A stretch of DNA of 64,000 bases. Source: an uncultured Mogibacterium sp. (lineage in GTDB: Bacteria > Bacillota > Clostridia > Peptostreptococcales > Anaerovoracaceae). The stretch lies in assembly GCF_938041965.1 (NCBI RefSeq), contig NZ_CALISE010000019.1, positions 124,001 to 188,000 of the forward strand. Direction: 5' to 3'. The translations under genes and the position numbers were made by a program. The notes under the pieces were generated by a model. That model was not told where the DNA came from, searched no databases, and was given only the letters and a program-made list of their open reading frames with translations. How positions within the stretch are numbered: position 1 is the stretch's first letter; each line of letters begins with the position of its first letter. Shown here in pieces: positions 44,173 through 53,034 of the stretch.

Positions 44173-45756
44173 ATGAAATTAAGAGATTACCAAGAAGAGG
44201 CTAGAGCCGCCATTAATTCAGAGTGGGATAGTGGAAATAAGAAAACTCTGTTGGTACTTCCTACAGGCTGTGGCAAGACGATTGTTTTCTCTAAGGTTAT
44301 TGAGGATCGTGTAAGGCTGGGCGAGAGAGTTCTCGTCTTAGCCCATAGATCCGAATTACTAGATCAAGCTGCAGATAAGTTAAAGAAGGCTACAGGTCTT
44401 ACTACAAGCACCGAGAAGGCGAGTGAAAGTTGCTTAGACAGTTGGAATCGTGTTGTGGTTGGTTCTGTCCAGACGCTACAGAGGCCTAAGAGGCTAGCAA
44501 ACTTTGACAATGACTATTTCGACACAATAGTAGTTGATGAAGCGCATCACTGTATATCGGAGAGCTATCAGAGAGTTTTAACACATTTTGATAATGCAAA
44601 AGTACTTGGAGTTACCGCTACACCAGACAGAGGGGATATGCGTAATTTAGGCTCATATTTTGAAAGCCTGGCATATGAATACACTCTACCTAAAGCTATA
44701 AAGAGTGGGTACCTAAGTCCAATCAAAGCTTTAACTATACCTATTCAATTAGATTTGAGTAGTGTATCTATACAGTCAGGTGATTTCAAGGCAAGTGAGA
44801 TAGGTACAGCACTAGATCCATACCTTGAACAGATTGCAGACGAAATGATTAAGTACTGCAGTGATAGAAAGACCGTTGTATTTCTGCCGCTAGTTAAGAC
44901 CTCGCAGAAGTTCAGAGATATTCTAAACTCTAAAGGATTTAAGGCAGCAGAAGTGAATGGGGATAGCAAAGATAGGGCTGAGATTTTAGATGACTTTAGC
45001 CAGAATAAATACAATGTACTATGCAATTCAATGCTGCTCACGGAGGGCTGGGATGAACCTTCTGTTGACTGCATAGTTGTCCTTAGGCCAACCAAAATAC
45101 GTAGCCTATATTCACAGATGGTTGGACGCGGAACGAGGCTATCAGAAGGAAAAGAAGAGCTTTTACTACTGGATTTTCTGTGGCACACAGAACGCCACGA
45201 ATTATGTCATCCGGCTAGCCTTATTTGTGAAAATGAGGAAGTAGCAAAGAAGATGACTGAAAACATGGAGAGCCTTGCAGGTATAGAAATGGACATTCAA
45301 GAGGCAGAAGAAAAAGCTGCATCAGATGTCGTTACTCAACGAGAAGAAGCACTTGCACAACAGCTTGCTGAAATGAGGAAACGAAAAAGAAAGCTAGTAG
45401 ATCCACTGCAATTTGAGATGAGTATACAGGCTGAAGATTTATCAAATTATGTGCCTTCGTTTGGTTGGGAAATGGCTCCGCCTTCTCAAAAACAAGTAAA
45501 GGCACTAGAAAAGTTAGGTATTTTACCTGATGAAATAGGCAATGCAGGTAAAGCATCAAAGCTTTTAGACAGACTAGATAAGCGAAGAGAAGAGGGATTA
45601 ACAACTCCTAAACAAATACGATTCCTAGAGAGTAAAGGCTTCCAGCATGTAGGCACATGGCAGTTTGAAAGTGCAAGACATCTTATAGATAGGATTGCTG
45701 CTGGTGGCTGGAGAGTGCCAAGAAATATAGACCCTAAAACATATGTCCCTAATTAG
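44173..45756 (+). CDS. DEAD/DEAH superfamily 2 helicase
   Basis: 527 aa. Motif I LLVLPTGCGKTIVF, motif II VVDEAHH, motif III GVTATPDR, motif VI QMVGRGTRLSE. The C-terminal part (residues 400-527) contains repeated KQVKALEKLG- and KQIRFLESKG-like helical motifs seen in phage helicases. It probably unwinds DNA in replication or recombination. Confidence 0.92.
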   Translation: MKLRDYQEEARAAINSEWDSGNKKTLLVLPTGCGKTIVFSKVIEDRVRLGERVLVLAHRSELLDQAADKLKKATGLTTSTEKASESCLDSWNRVVVGSVQTLQRPKRLANFDNDYFDTIVVDEAHHCISESYQRVLTHFDNAKVLGVTATPDRGDMRNLGSYFESLAYEYTLPKAIKSGYLSPIKALTIPIQLDLSSVSIQSGDFKASEIGTALDPYLEQIADEMIKYCSDRKTVVFLPLVKTSQKFRDILNSKGFKAAEVNGDSKDRAEILDDFSQNKYNVLCNSMLLTEGWDEPSVDCIVVLRPTKIRSLYSQMVGRGTRLSEGKEELLLLDFLWHTERHELCHPASLICENEEVAKKMTENMESLAGIEMDIQEAEEKAASDVVTQREEALAQQLAEMRKRKRKLVDPLQFEMSIQAEDLSNYVPSFGWEMAPPSQKQVKALEKLGILPDEIGNAGKASKLLDRLDKRREEGLTTPKQIRFLESKGFQHVGTWQFESARHLIDRIAAGGWRVPRNIDPKTYVPN

Positions 45757-45773
45757 TGGAGAGAGATAAGGCT

Positions 45774-46001
45774 ATGGATAAAGAAAAAGAGAAACTTTAT
45801 ATTGTTTGCAATTCAGCGAAAGAAATAGCTCCAAGACATATACTGAGAATTTATAAGCGGAAATCAGATGCATATAAATTCTTGGGTAAGTATGTCTCAG
45901 AGCTAAATAATAGCACCTATACTGGATATCTAAGTATAGCAGAAAAGGTGGTAGGTGATAATGATGATTTAACAATTTTAGGAGAAAAAGATGGAATATA
46001 A
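45774..46001 (+). CDS. Small phage protein, unknown
   Basis: 75 aa from ATG 45774; a GTG at 45756 overlaps the helicase stop and is less likely. Contains LYIVCNSAKEIAPRHILRIYKRKSDAY. Overlaps the primase gene by 11 nt. No family recognised. Confidence 0.6.
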   Translation: MDKEKEKLYIVCNSAKEIAPRHILRIYKRKSDAYKFLGKYVSELNNSTYTGYLSIAEKVVGDNDDLTILGEKDGI

Positions 46002-48237
46002 CAACTTTTTAGAATTATTAAATTACATACAGCCATCCTCTCTTGATTATCAGGAATGGATAAACGTGGGAATGGCTCTAAAACATGAAGGCTTTTCTGC
46101 GGATGTATGGGACGATTGGAGCAAAGCAGATAGAAGATATAAGCCTGGTGAATGTTATAGAAAGTGGAACACTTTCACCGGCACATCTTCACCTGTAACT
46201 GGCGGAACTATATACCAGCTTGCCGTAGATGCAGGATGGAAGCCTGAAAAAACATCCCATGAGCTAAATTGGGATGATGAGATAGATAAAGACTATCAGA
46301 TTGTAGAAAAGGAATGGGTGGAAGGTATCGAAATAAAAGAACCTGACATCTGGAATCCTGTTAATGATCTCATTAAGTATTTGGAAATATTATTTGATAG
46401 TACTGAAAATGTCGGTTATGTAACTGAGGTTTGGGAGAAGGATGGTAAATATATGCCATCTAAAGGTAACTATGACAGAACCGCAGGACAGCTTATAGAA
46501 CAGTTATCTAAGTGCGATGGTGATATAGGGTCAGTTCTTGGCGACTACAAAGAGGAAGCGGGAGCTTGGATTAGATTTAATCCGCTTGATGGTAAAGGCG
46601 TTAAGAATGACAATGTAACTGATTACAGATATGCATTGGTAGAATCCGATTCAATGGATCTAGATAAACAAAATGCACTCATTCGAGAGCTCGAGCTTCC
46701 GATTGCAACTCTCGTATATAGTGGTAAAAAGTCGCCACATGCGGTTGTAAGGATAGATGCTAGGGATTACACCGAATATCGCAAAAGAGTTGACTATATC
46801 TACTCTATTTGTAAAAAGAATGGGCTAGAGATTGATACTCAGAATAAGAATCCTAGTAGATTATCAAGAATGCCCGGAGTGATAAGAAATGGTCGGAAGC
46901 AGTTCCTAATTGATACAAATATAGGTAAGTCATCATATGAAGAGTGGTATCAGTTTATAGAGGATATTAACGACGATCTCCCGGACCCAGAGGGGCTTGA
47001 AGCTTATTGGGATGACATGCCAGAGCTAGCGCCAGAGTTAATACATGGAGTACTTAGACAAGGTCACAAGATGCTTATTGCAGGACCATCTAAAGCGGGT
47101 AAGTCATTCGCTCTAATAGAAATGTGTATAGCGATAGCAGAGGGTAACAAGTGGCTAAACTGGCAGTGTACGCAAGGTAGGGTTCTATATGTAAATCTAG
47201 AACTTGATAGAGCTTCTTGTTTACACAGATTCAAAGATGTATATGAGGCATTAAACATAGCCCCTGAAAACATCAATAATATTGATATTTGGAACCTCCG
47301 AGGAAAGACTGTGCCAATGGATAAATTAGCCCCTAAATTAATCCGTAGAGCGATTAAAAAGGACTACATAGCAGTTATTATTGACCCTATATATAAAGTG
47401 CTTACAGGCGACGAAAACAGCGCAGATCAGATGGCTCATTTCACTAATCAATTCGATAAAGTGGCTACTGAGTTAGGGTGCAGTGTTATTTATTGTCACC
47501 ATCACTCTAAGGGTGCCCAGGGCGGTAAGAAGAGCCTAGATAGAGCTTCCGGAAGTGGAGTATTCGCTAGGGACCCAGATGCTCTTATAGACTTAATAGA
47601 ACTTGAATTAACAGATGAAATATATTCAATGCAGCTTAATCAGGCTAAGTGTAAAGTCTATGAAAATGCAATTAAAAAGCATAATCCTGGCTATTACGAG
47701 GAACATGTAGGCATAGATGACACCATGAGTTTACCTCAGATGAGTGAGCACGCTAATAGGGCCTTAACTAAGTCTACACTTACAAAGTGTTCTATAGAAT
47801 GTAACACTGCGGAGGAAAGAATTCGCACACTTAGCGCTTGGAGAATCAGTGGTACATTAAGAGAATTTGCCAAGTTTAAGCCTGTAGATATGTGGTTTAA
47901 ATATCCAAAACATGAGATTGATGATGTAGGAATACTCGCAGATATTGAGATTGGTGATGATAAACCAGCATGGAAAAAAGCCGTTGAGAATCGTAAGAAA
48001 AATGCTAAACAGTCAAAGGAAAATAAACTAAATGAATTCGAAATTGAATTCGCTAATCTTGAGCTAGATGGTGAGGTTCTCATGTCTGAATTGGCAAATG
48101 CATTAGGATTATCTTCACACAGGCAGATTGGAATTTGGCTCGGTAATAGTAAAAAATCTAGACCCGAATACAAGGAAAGATTTGAGACTTATACAGGAGA
48201 AGATGGACAACGATATGTGAAAAGGAAAGATGTGTGA
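45991..48237 (+). CDS. Phage primase-helicase (PriCT-2 plus RepA-like ATPase)
   Basis: 748 aa. Residues about 10-85 resemble the primase C-terminal PriCT-2 domain (YQEWINVGMALKHEG); the centre (200-320) looks like an archaeo-eukaryotic primase region (LVYSGKKSPHAVVRIDA, SRLSRMPGVIRNGRKQF); residues 350-560 are a RecA/RepA-type helicase with Walker A AGPSKAGKSFALIEM and Walker B AVIIDPIYKVL. The C-terminus ends with an HTH-like region. Probable replication initiator/primase of the phage; the repeats just after the stop are the likely origin. Confidence 0.87.
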   Translation: MEYNNFLELLNYIQPSSLDYQEWINVGMALKHEGFSADVWDDWSKADRRYKPGECYRKWNTFTGTSSPVTGGTIYQLAVDAGWKPEKTSHELNWDDEIDKDYQIVEKEWVEGIEIKEPDIWNPVNDLIKYLEILFDSTENVGYVTEVWEKDGKYMPSKGNYDRTAGQLIEQLSKCDGDIGSVLGDYKEEAGAWIRFNPLDGKGVKNDNVTDYRYALVESDSMDLDKQNALIRELELPIATLVYSGKKSPHAVVRIDARDYTEYRKRVDYIYSICKKNGLEIDTQNKNPSRLSRMPGVIRNGRKQFLIDTNIGKSSYEEWYQFIEDINDDLPDPEGLEAYWDDMPELAPELIHGVLRQGHKMLIAGPSKAGKSFALIEMCIAIAEGNKWLNWQCTQGRVLYVNLELDRASCLHRFKDVYEALNIAPENINNIDIWNLRGKTVPMDKLAPKLIRRAIKKDYIAVIIDPIYKVLTGDENSADQMAHFTNQFDKVATELGCSVIYCHHHSKGAQGGKKSLDRASGSGVFARDPDALIDLIELELTDEIYSMQLNQAKCKVYENAIKKHNPGYYEEHVGIDDTMSLPQMSEHANRALTKSTLTKCSIECNTAEERIRTLSAWRISGTLREFAKFKPVDMWFKYPKHEIDDVGILADIEIGDDKPAWKKAVENRKKNAKQSKENKLNEFEIEFANLELDGEVLMSELANALGLSSHRQIGIWLGNSKKSRPEYKERFETYTGEDGQRYVKRKDV

Positions 48238-48240
48238 GGG

Positions 48241-48357
48241 GTACGGCAGACTATAAAATTATAGTTGGTTGTACCCGTATGTCAGACTATAAAATTTATA
48301 GTTCGCTGCATGTGTACGGCAGACCATAAATTTATAGTCAACCGCATGGGTACAGAC
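48241..48357 (+). repeat. Iteron-like direct repeats (putative phage ori)
   Basis: Three direct repeats of 36-37 bp start at 48241, 48277 and 48314, with a partial fourth at 48350. Each begins GTA(C/T)GGCAGAC or close to it and contains an inverted ACTATAAA(A)TTTATAGT core. The region is non-coding and lies directly behind the primase-helicase gene, where phage replication origins commonly lie. Confidence 0.75.
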
Positions 48358-48408
48358 CCCTATACTACGTATAGGTATTGTCATACCCCCATGCAAGCAT
48401 GTACATAC

Positions 48409-48456
48409 CCCTATGTGGTGGGGCGGATAATGCTGCCGCCCCGCCCACACATAGGG
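48409..48456. repeat. Long imperfect inverted repeat next to iterons
   Basis: CCCTATGTG (48409-48417) pairs with CACATAGGG (48448-48456), and GTGGGGCGG with CCGCCCCGC inside (one G-T pair), separated by a 3-nt bulge; loop 9 nt. There is no T run, so it is not a terminator. It may be a single-strand initiation or cruciform structure of the origin. Confidence 0.7.
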
Positions 48457-48497
48457 ATAGTGATACATGCACCGCGCGAGAGGGAGGAGTCGAAAAG

Positions 48498-48908
48498 ATG
48501 ATTGAATTTTTTATGCCGATGATTCCGCCTAGTGTGACTCATCAGGAAAAGAAAGTGAGGGTAGTAAAAGGTAAGCCCATATTTTACGAACCCGATGCAC
48601 TAAAGTCTGCTAGGGGTAAATTGATAGGTCATTTAGTACATCATGTACCAGAGCGGAAAATAACTAGGCCTATAAGGCTGGTAGTCAAGTGGTGTTTTCC
48701 GATTAGGCAGACTAAGTGTGATGGGCAGTATAAAGATACTAAGCCAGATTTAGATAATGCTCAAAAACTATTACAAGACTGCATGACCTATGTGGGATTT
48801 TGGAAAGATGATGCTCAGATAGCAAGTCTTATTTGTGAGAAGTTCTGGGCAAAGATTCCAGGGATTTACATCAGGGTTGAAGAGTTGGAGGAAGAAAGAA
48901 CATGCTAA
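48498..48908 (+). CDS. RusA family Holliday junction resolvase
   Basis: 136 aa from ATG 48498, with GGGAGGAG 8 nt upstream. DTKPDLDNAQKLLQDCM and FWKDDAQIASL match RusA, including the Asp cluster that binds metal. It resolves replication or recombination intermediates before packaging. The longer frame to 48378 runs into the repeats and is discarded. Confidence 0.9.
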   Translation: MIEFFMPMIPPSVTHQEKKVRVVKGKPIFYEPDALKSARGKLIGHLVHHVPERKITRPIRLVVKWCFPIRQTKCDGQYKDTKPDLDNAQKLLQDCMTYVGFWKDDAQIASLICEKFWAKIPGIYIRVEELEEERTC

Positions 48909-49138
48909 TTAAACTAATAGCCCTAATGCTGCTGGGAGTAGTTGCCTTGGTGCAGCACTACAGGGGCAATATGGTAGCGGCTAACTGGCTGTATCTAGTG
49001 TTCGATATAGGGGTAATATACTTGATCATCATTCCACTACTGCATCTATTCATCGGACACAGGCAAGGGATGTATATAGCGGCAACGGCACTACTAGCGA
49101 TAGTGATTATTACGGATATGGAGGTACGGAATGGCTAA
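48902..49138 (+). CDS. Small three-helix membrane protein
   Basis: 78 aa with hydrophobic stretches LIKLIALMLLGVVALV, LVFDIGVIYLIIIPLLHLF and AATALLAIVIITDM. Overlaps RusA and the next gene by a few bases. Unknown phage function. Confidence 0.65.
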   Translation: MLIKLIALMLLGVVALVQHYRGNMVAANWLYLVFDIGVIYLIIIPLLHLFIGHRQGMYIAATALLAIVIITDMEVRNG

Positions 49139-49373
49139 ATGGATATTAACCGCAGAAGAGTACGGTGCGTTCAGACACACAAAAGAGTATAAACCTATTC
49201 CAAATCCACACGGAGTAACGATAATCACAGAGCTCCAGGCAATCAGGCTGACTAGCGGCTGTAGGTGGGCGACTAGAGGACACTACGTATATGTAAGGGA
49301 ACGCGAGACAGTGCGATTCGACACACTGCGAGAGGCTCAGCGATATGCAGAGCAGTTAGGAGGTGCAGAATGA
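49131..49373 (+). CDS. Small phage protein, unknown
   Basis: 80 aa; overlaps both neighbours. Contains WATRGHYVYVRERETVRFD, mostly beta-like with a helical end. No family recognised. Confidence 0.6.
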   Translation: MAKWILTAEEYGAFRHTKEYKPIPNPHGVTIITELQAIRLTSGCRWATRGHYVYVRERETVRFDTLREAQRYAEQLGGAE

Positions 49374-49642
49374 TTAACGAAGATTTGAAGCACATAGCCG
49401 ATCACTACGGGTTAGAACATCAGCTAGGAAAGTGCAAGGAGGAGCTAAGCGAACTTATAAAGGCTATCGATTCGTTGGACGAAAGGGCAATTGTTGAGGA
49501 GGTAGCAGATGTCGAGATTATGATCTCGCAAATTAAGTATCTTATGCGAACCGAGCCAAGTGTGGAGATTTACAAGGACTATAAGATTACTAGACAGCTT
49601 AGACGAATATCAAGGGAGCAGAGTAATGAGCACGATAACTAA
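49370..49642 (+). CDS. MazG-like nucleotide pyrophosphohydrolase
   Basis: 90 aa. KCKEELSELIKAI and EEVADVEIMISQIKYL give the ExxE...ExxD metal-binding pattern of the all-alpha NTP pyrophosphatase family. Phage versions are thought to adjust nucleotide or alarmone pools. ATG overlaps the previous stop; GGAGG upstream. Confidence 0.8.
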   Translation: MINEDLKHIADHYGLEHQLGKCKEELSELIKAIDSLDERAIVEEVADVEIMISQIKYLMRTEPSVEIYKDYKITRQLRRISREQSNEHDN

Positions 49643-50039
49643 AGAGGAGTTATTGCGTATTCCTAGATTACGCAAGCACATTAAGCGCAAGATGCAGCGT
49701 ATCGAGCTGTACGAGACGAGAGCAACTGGCGGAGCAATTGAGTACAAAGAGCGTGTACAATCAAGTGTGAACGACTCAGCTAGCGACTGTCTAAGTATGG
49801 CGGTTGACCTAAGGGCGGAAGTCGGGCGAGACATAGAGGAGCTGCATGTGCTAGTCGGCAAGGCTGCAAAACTAGCTGATTCGTTAAGTGACCCACTGGA
49901 GAGGGATATCGTGTATGCAATATACGTGCACGGCTTGCTGTGGAAAGTGGCTGCGGATATGATGAATTATTCGTATCAGAGGCTGTATCAAAAACATCAA
50001 GATATTCTCAAAAGATTAGAGGTCGTTTTACTTGATTAG
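49626..50039 (+). CDS. ArpU/DUF1492-like late transcription regulator
   Basis: 137 aa from ATG 49626. The C-terminal part (ERDIVYAIYVHGLLWKVAADMMNYSYQRLYQKHQDILKRL) resembles sigma-70 region 4-like domains of ArpU/DUF1492 proteins, which control late genes in Gram-positive phages. It is the last early gene before the late packaging operon, as expected. Overlaps the previous gene by 17 nt. Confidence 0.78.
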   Translation: MSTITKEELLRIPRLRKHIKRKMQRIELYETRATGGAIEYKERVQSSVNDSASDCLSMAVDLRAEVGRDIEELHVLVGKAAKLADSLSDPLERDIVYAIYVHGLLWKVAADMMNYSYQRLYQKHQDILKRLEVVLLD

Positions 50040-50057
50040 AGGTACTATGTTGATTTA

Positions 50058-50179
50058 TGATATACTCAAGCAAAGCTAGAGAGGGGGGAGAATAGACCCT
50101 CGCGGCACTGCTTGAAACAAATCCATTTAAAGTCAAACTTAATAAGGTGTTGCCCGATACCAGATGGTGTCGGGTTTTC
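50058..50179 (+). ncRNA. Candidate short terminated transcript ahead of late genes
   Basis: An extended -10 (TGATATACT, 50058-50066) lies right after the ArpU-like gene, and a terminator (CCCGA-ACC/GGT-TCGGG with T run, 50153-50178) 90 nt later. Between them is a G-rich GAGAGGGGGG stretch that can pair with CCCTC. No ORF longer than a few codons. It might be a small RNA, or an attenuated late leader that the ArpU-like protein overrides. Confidence 0.45.
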
Positions 50180-50184
50180 GTTTG

Positions 50185-50193
50185 TGATATAAT
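50185..50193 (+). promoter_or_regulatory. Extended -10 promoter of moron cassette
   Basis: TGATATAAT directly after the terminator. It gives a leader of about 30 nt to the GGAGG of the next gene. No good -35 is visible, consistent with an extended -10 type. Confidence 0.6.
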
Positions 50194-50230
50194 CGCAATA
50201 TGAATTAAGTTGAGTTTTTATGGAGGTATT

Positions 50231-50833
50231 TTGAAAATGCTTTGGAATGTAGTTGGTAATGTTGTTGGTCTTGCTTGTTTGGGATTACTTGCCGTTATAA
50301 CTTATTTTGTAAAAGATTTACCAGTTTATTTCAGAGAAATGAAACTCGAACAAAGTCGTGCGAAAAACAGTCAAGAGCTACTTCGCGAGGCATATTTCAG
50401 AGAAATTGGTGGAGAAGAAGTTGCACAAATTTTAAAAGACTGGTCGTCAACATTATTTCGTTTCAAAGATGATAATTTTGAAATCGACGACGAAGAAGAT
50501 ACTGATGAGGGAGAGGCATCTTCTGTTGAGGATTTGCTTTCTAGAACAGTATTATATGGATCTTCTCATACAATACATTTGTGCGCATTATATATGCAAG
50601 ATTTGTATGAAGGTGTTCTTGATAGCGAAAAAGACGGGTTTGATTACGCGGGGTATAAAGCAATTTTGTATTCAGCTTTTATTATCTCAAGTTTAAAATT
50701 TGATTTTACTGGTTATGAAGTAGAACCTTTGAGATTTCTTGAGATGAAAATTAATGATCTTTCAGAGATAAAAGAGACACAAGCATTTAAAAAAGCTCTT
50801 GAAGATATCAAACGAGAAGCTAAAAGGATGTGA
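50231..50833 (+). CDS. Membrane-anchored phage cargo protein, unknown
   Basis: About 200 aa. One N-terminal membrane helix (VVGLACLGLLAVITYFV) anchors an acidic cytosolic domain (IDDEEDTDEGEASSVEDLL) that is otherwise helical. GGAGG at 50222-50226 serves TTG 50231 or ATG 50237. AT-rich compared with neighbours, with its own promoter and a terminator after the next gene, so it looks like a moron expressed from the prophage. Function unknown; candidates include superinfection exclusion or defence, with no direct evidence. Confidence 0.7.
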   Translation: MKMLWNVVGNVVGLACLGLLAVITYFVKDLPVYFREMKLEQSRAKNSQELLREAYFREIGGEEVAQILKDWSSTLFRFKDDNFEIDDEEDTDEGEASSVEDLLSRTVLYGSSHTIHLCALYMQDLYEGVLDSEKDGFDYAGYKAILYSAFIISSLKFDFTGYEVEPLRFLEMKINDLSEIKETQAFKKALEDIKREAKRM

Positions 50834-50837
50834 TAAC

Positions 50838-51005
50838 ATGTTAATTCTTATGATTTTGGTTTATGTGCTGAATGAAAATCGTATTATAGACTTAAGTTCA
50901 CCTAAGCTTATAATAACTGAAATTGTGCTAATGGTGTTATTTACTGTGGAGCTAAAGGTGGCGCATCATTTTATTATAAAAAGCACGAGATTTAAGAAGC
51001 GTTAA
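50838..51005 (+). CDS. Small membrane protein of moron cassette
   Basis: 55 aa with one or two hydrophobic stretches (MLILMILVYVL; IITEIVLMVLFTVEL). Starts 4 nt after the previous stop and ends just before the terminator, so it is paired with the anchored protein. Unknown function. Confidence 0.6.
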   Translation: MLILMILVYVLNENRIIDLSSPKLIITEIVLMVLFTVELKVAHHFIIKSTRFKKR

Positions 51006-51011
51006 AACTTG

Positions 51012-51039
51012 CAAAGAGTCCTTCGGGGCTCTTTTTTAA
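51012..51039 (+). terminator. Terminator of moron cassette
   Basis: AAAGAG-CC pairs with GG-CTCTTT around TTCGG-type loop sequence, followed by six T. It isolates the cassette from the terminase operon. Confidence 0.85.
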
Positions 51040-51074
51040 TACTTACAAAACGACGAAAAGAGAGGTGGTGAGGC

Positions 51075-51782
51075 TTGGCAAAGGAGAAGTACGAACTAGC
51101 TGAACAAGATTATATGAACGGCATGAAATATAAAGATATTGCCGATAAATATGGTGTTAGTCTCAACACGGTAAAGTCGTGGAAGAAGAGATATAACTGG
51201 GATAGAAAAGGGTGCACACAAAAAAAGAAAAAGGGTGCACACAAAAATGCTATTGCACAGCTTGGTAACAAGAACGCTACGGGACCTGCGGGCAACAAGA
51301 ACGCCGAGAAGTACGGATTCTTTTCAAAGTATCTCCCGGAGGAAACACTTGATATCATACAGGCTGTTGAAAAGGCTAATCCACTTGACCTATTGTGGCA
51401 TCAGATACAGATTGCATATGCCGCCATTATCAGAGCGCAGCGAATTGCGTTTGTGGAGAATGAATATGACAAGACAATTGAACAAGTAGAAGCTAAAAAA
51501 GGTAATATAGTCGGCGCAAAATGGGAAGTTCAACAGGCGTGGGATAAGCAGAATAACTTCCTCAAGGCACAAGCAAGGGCGCAGGGTGAGCTACGGAGCT
51601 TAATCAAGCAGTATGACGAGATGTTACACCGTGATTGGGATAAGGCAACGGAGGAGCAGAAATCAAGAGTTGAATATATTAAGTCAAAGACAGCTGCTGT
51701 CAATAAAGCTTTAACCGGAGAAGGGGCTATTGGTGGAAATATCACAGTTCAGTTTGTGGGGTATGATGACGTTGAAGAGTAA
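51075..51782 (+). CDS. terS: Terminase small subunit
   Basis: 235 aa, TTG start with AGGTGGTGAGG. N-terminal HTH (DYMNGMKYKDIADKYGVSLNTVKSWKKRY) and basic linker (CTQKKKKGAHKNA), as in PBSX-type small terminases that recognise the packaging site. Overlaps terL. Confidence 0.9.
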   Translation: MAKEKYELAEQDYMNGMKYKDIADKYGVSLNTVKSWKKRYNWDRKGCTQKKKKGAHKNAIAQLGNKNATGPAGNKNAEKYGFFSKYLPEETLDIIQAVEKANPLDLLWHQIQIAYAAIIRAQRIAFVENEYDKTIEQVEAKKGNIVGAKWEVQQAWDKQNNFLKAQARAQGELRSLIKQYDEMLHRDWDKATEEQKSRVEYIKSKTAAVNKALTGEGAIGGNITVQFVGYDDVEE

Positions 51783-53034
51783 AAAGCAAGTTGATATCCC
51801 TAAGCTAGTCGGCAAGGGCTATGGTGAGTTTTGGAAGTTCAAAGGACGATATAGAGTCGTTAAGGGTTCCCGAGCCTCGAAGAAGTCAAAGACTACAGCG
51901 CTGTGGATTATCGCCTCAATGATGAGGTATCCGGAAGCTAACACTCTTGTAGTGCGTAAGGTATTCAGAACTTTACAGGATAGCTGCTATAGTGACTTAA
52001 AATGGGCAGCAAATCGGCTAGGGGTTTTGGATAAATGGGAGTTCAAACTGTCTCCACTAGAGGCGACCTACAAGCCTACAGGACAAAAGATACTATTCAG
52101 AGGTCTTGACGATCCGCTTAAGATTGCGTCCGTTGCCGTAAGTAAAGGCGTGCTGTGCTGGTGCTGGATAGAAGAGGCATATGAGGTTATGACCGAGGGT
52201 GACTTCGACATGATAGACGAATCTATCAGAGGTGTTGTGCCTGATAACCTCTTCAAACAGATAACGCTGACCTTAAACCCATGGAATGAAAAGCACTGGC
52301 TAAAGGCTAGGTTCTTCGATGTAGAGGACACCGACATACTTGCACTAACGACTAACTACTTGTGTAATGAGTGGTTAGACGTTGCCGACAAGAGGACTTT
52401 TGAGCGAATGAGAGTTCGCAACCCTCGAAGATATGCAGTCGCTGGTCTCGGCGGTTGGGGAGTTGTAGAGGGTCTTGTATACGAGAACTGGAAAGAACAA
52501 GAGTTCACGCTCAAAGAGATACAGAATAAATACGACATAAGGTCAGCCTACGGTCTAGACTTCGGTTACACGAACGACCCGGCTGCCTTTTTTGATGGCT
52601 ACATCGACACGGATGCTCGCAAGATATGGGTGTACGACGAGTTCTACAAAAAGGGGCTGTCGAACAGAGCTATATATCAAGAGATTAGCACTATGGGGCA
52701 TGCGAAGGACAGAGTTACAGCTGACTGCGCAGAGCCTAAATCGATAGACGAGCTAAGGGGCTACGGTCTGACTGTACGGGGTTCTAAGAAGGGAAGCGAC
52801 TCCATCAATTCGGGCGTACAGTTTATCCAGGATTTCGAGATTATCATACATCCTAGGTGCGTGAACTTCCTCACTGAGATTAGTAACTATACCTGGGCAA
52901 AGGACAAGTTCGGGAAGAGCCTTAACAAACCGATAGACGACTTCAACCACCTCATGGACGCCATGAGATACGGAATTGAACCGCATATCGTTTATGACGA
53001 AATGACATATAACAGCGTAAGAGGAGGGCTGTAA
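51763..53034 (+). CDS. terL: Terminase large subunit (PBSX type)
   Basis: About 423 aa. ATPase motifs: VVKGSRASKKSKTTALWII (Walker A-like) and LCWCWIEEAYEV (Walker B); nuclease domain with YGLDFGYTNDPAAFFDGY and the late NHLMDAMRYG. The packaging motor and headful/end nuclease. ATG 51763 or 51766; overlaps terS. Confidence 0.93.
   Translation: MMTLKSKKQVDIPKLVGKGYGEFWKFKGRYRVVKGSRASKKSKTTALWIIASMMRYPEANTLVVRKVFRTLQDSCYSDLKWAANRLGVLDKWEFKLSPLEATYKPTGQKILFRGLDDPLKIASVAVSKGVLCWCWIEEAYEVMTEGDFDMIDESIRGVVPDNLFKQITLTLNPWNEKHWLKARFFDVEDTDILALTTNYLCNEWLDVADKRTFERMRVRNPRRYAVAGLGGWGVVEGLVYENWKEQEFTLKEIQNKYDIRSAYGLDFGYTNDPAAFFDGYIDTDARKIWVYDEFYKKGLSNRAIYQEISTMGHAKDRVTADCAEPKSIDELRGYGLTVRGSKKGSDSINSGVQFIQDFEIIIHPRCVNFLTEISNYTWAKDKFGKSLNKPIDDFNHLMDAMRYGIEPHIVYDEMTYNSVRGGL

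Noticed and set aside
48241..48357. Possible CRISPR array
   Set aside because: The repeats follow each other with only partly conserved parts and no unique spacers, each unit contains an inner palindrome, and the site behind the primase gene fits iterons better. No cas genes.
48259..48501. ORFs within the repeat region on both strands
   Set aside because: They translate the repeats in all frames, with no RBS and Tyr/Cys/His-rich low-complexity products.
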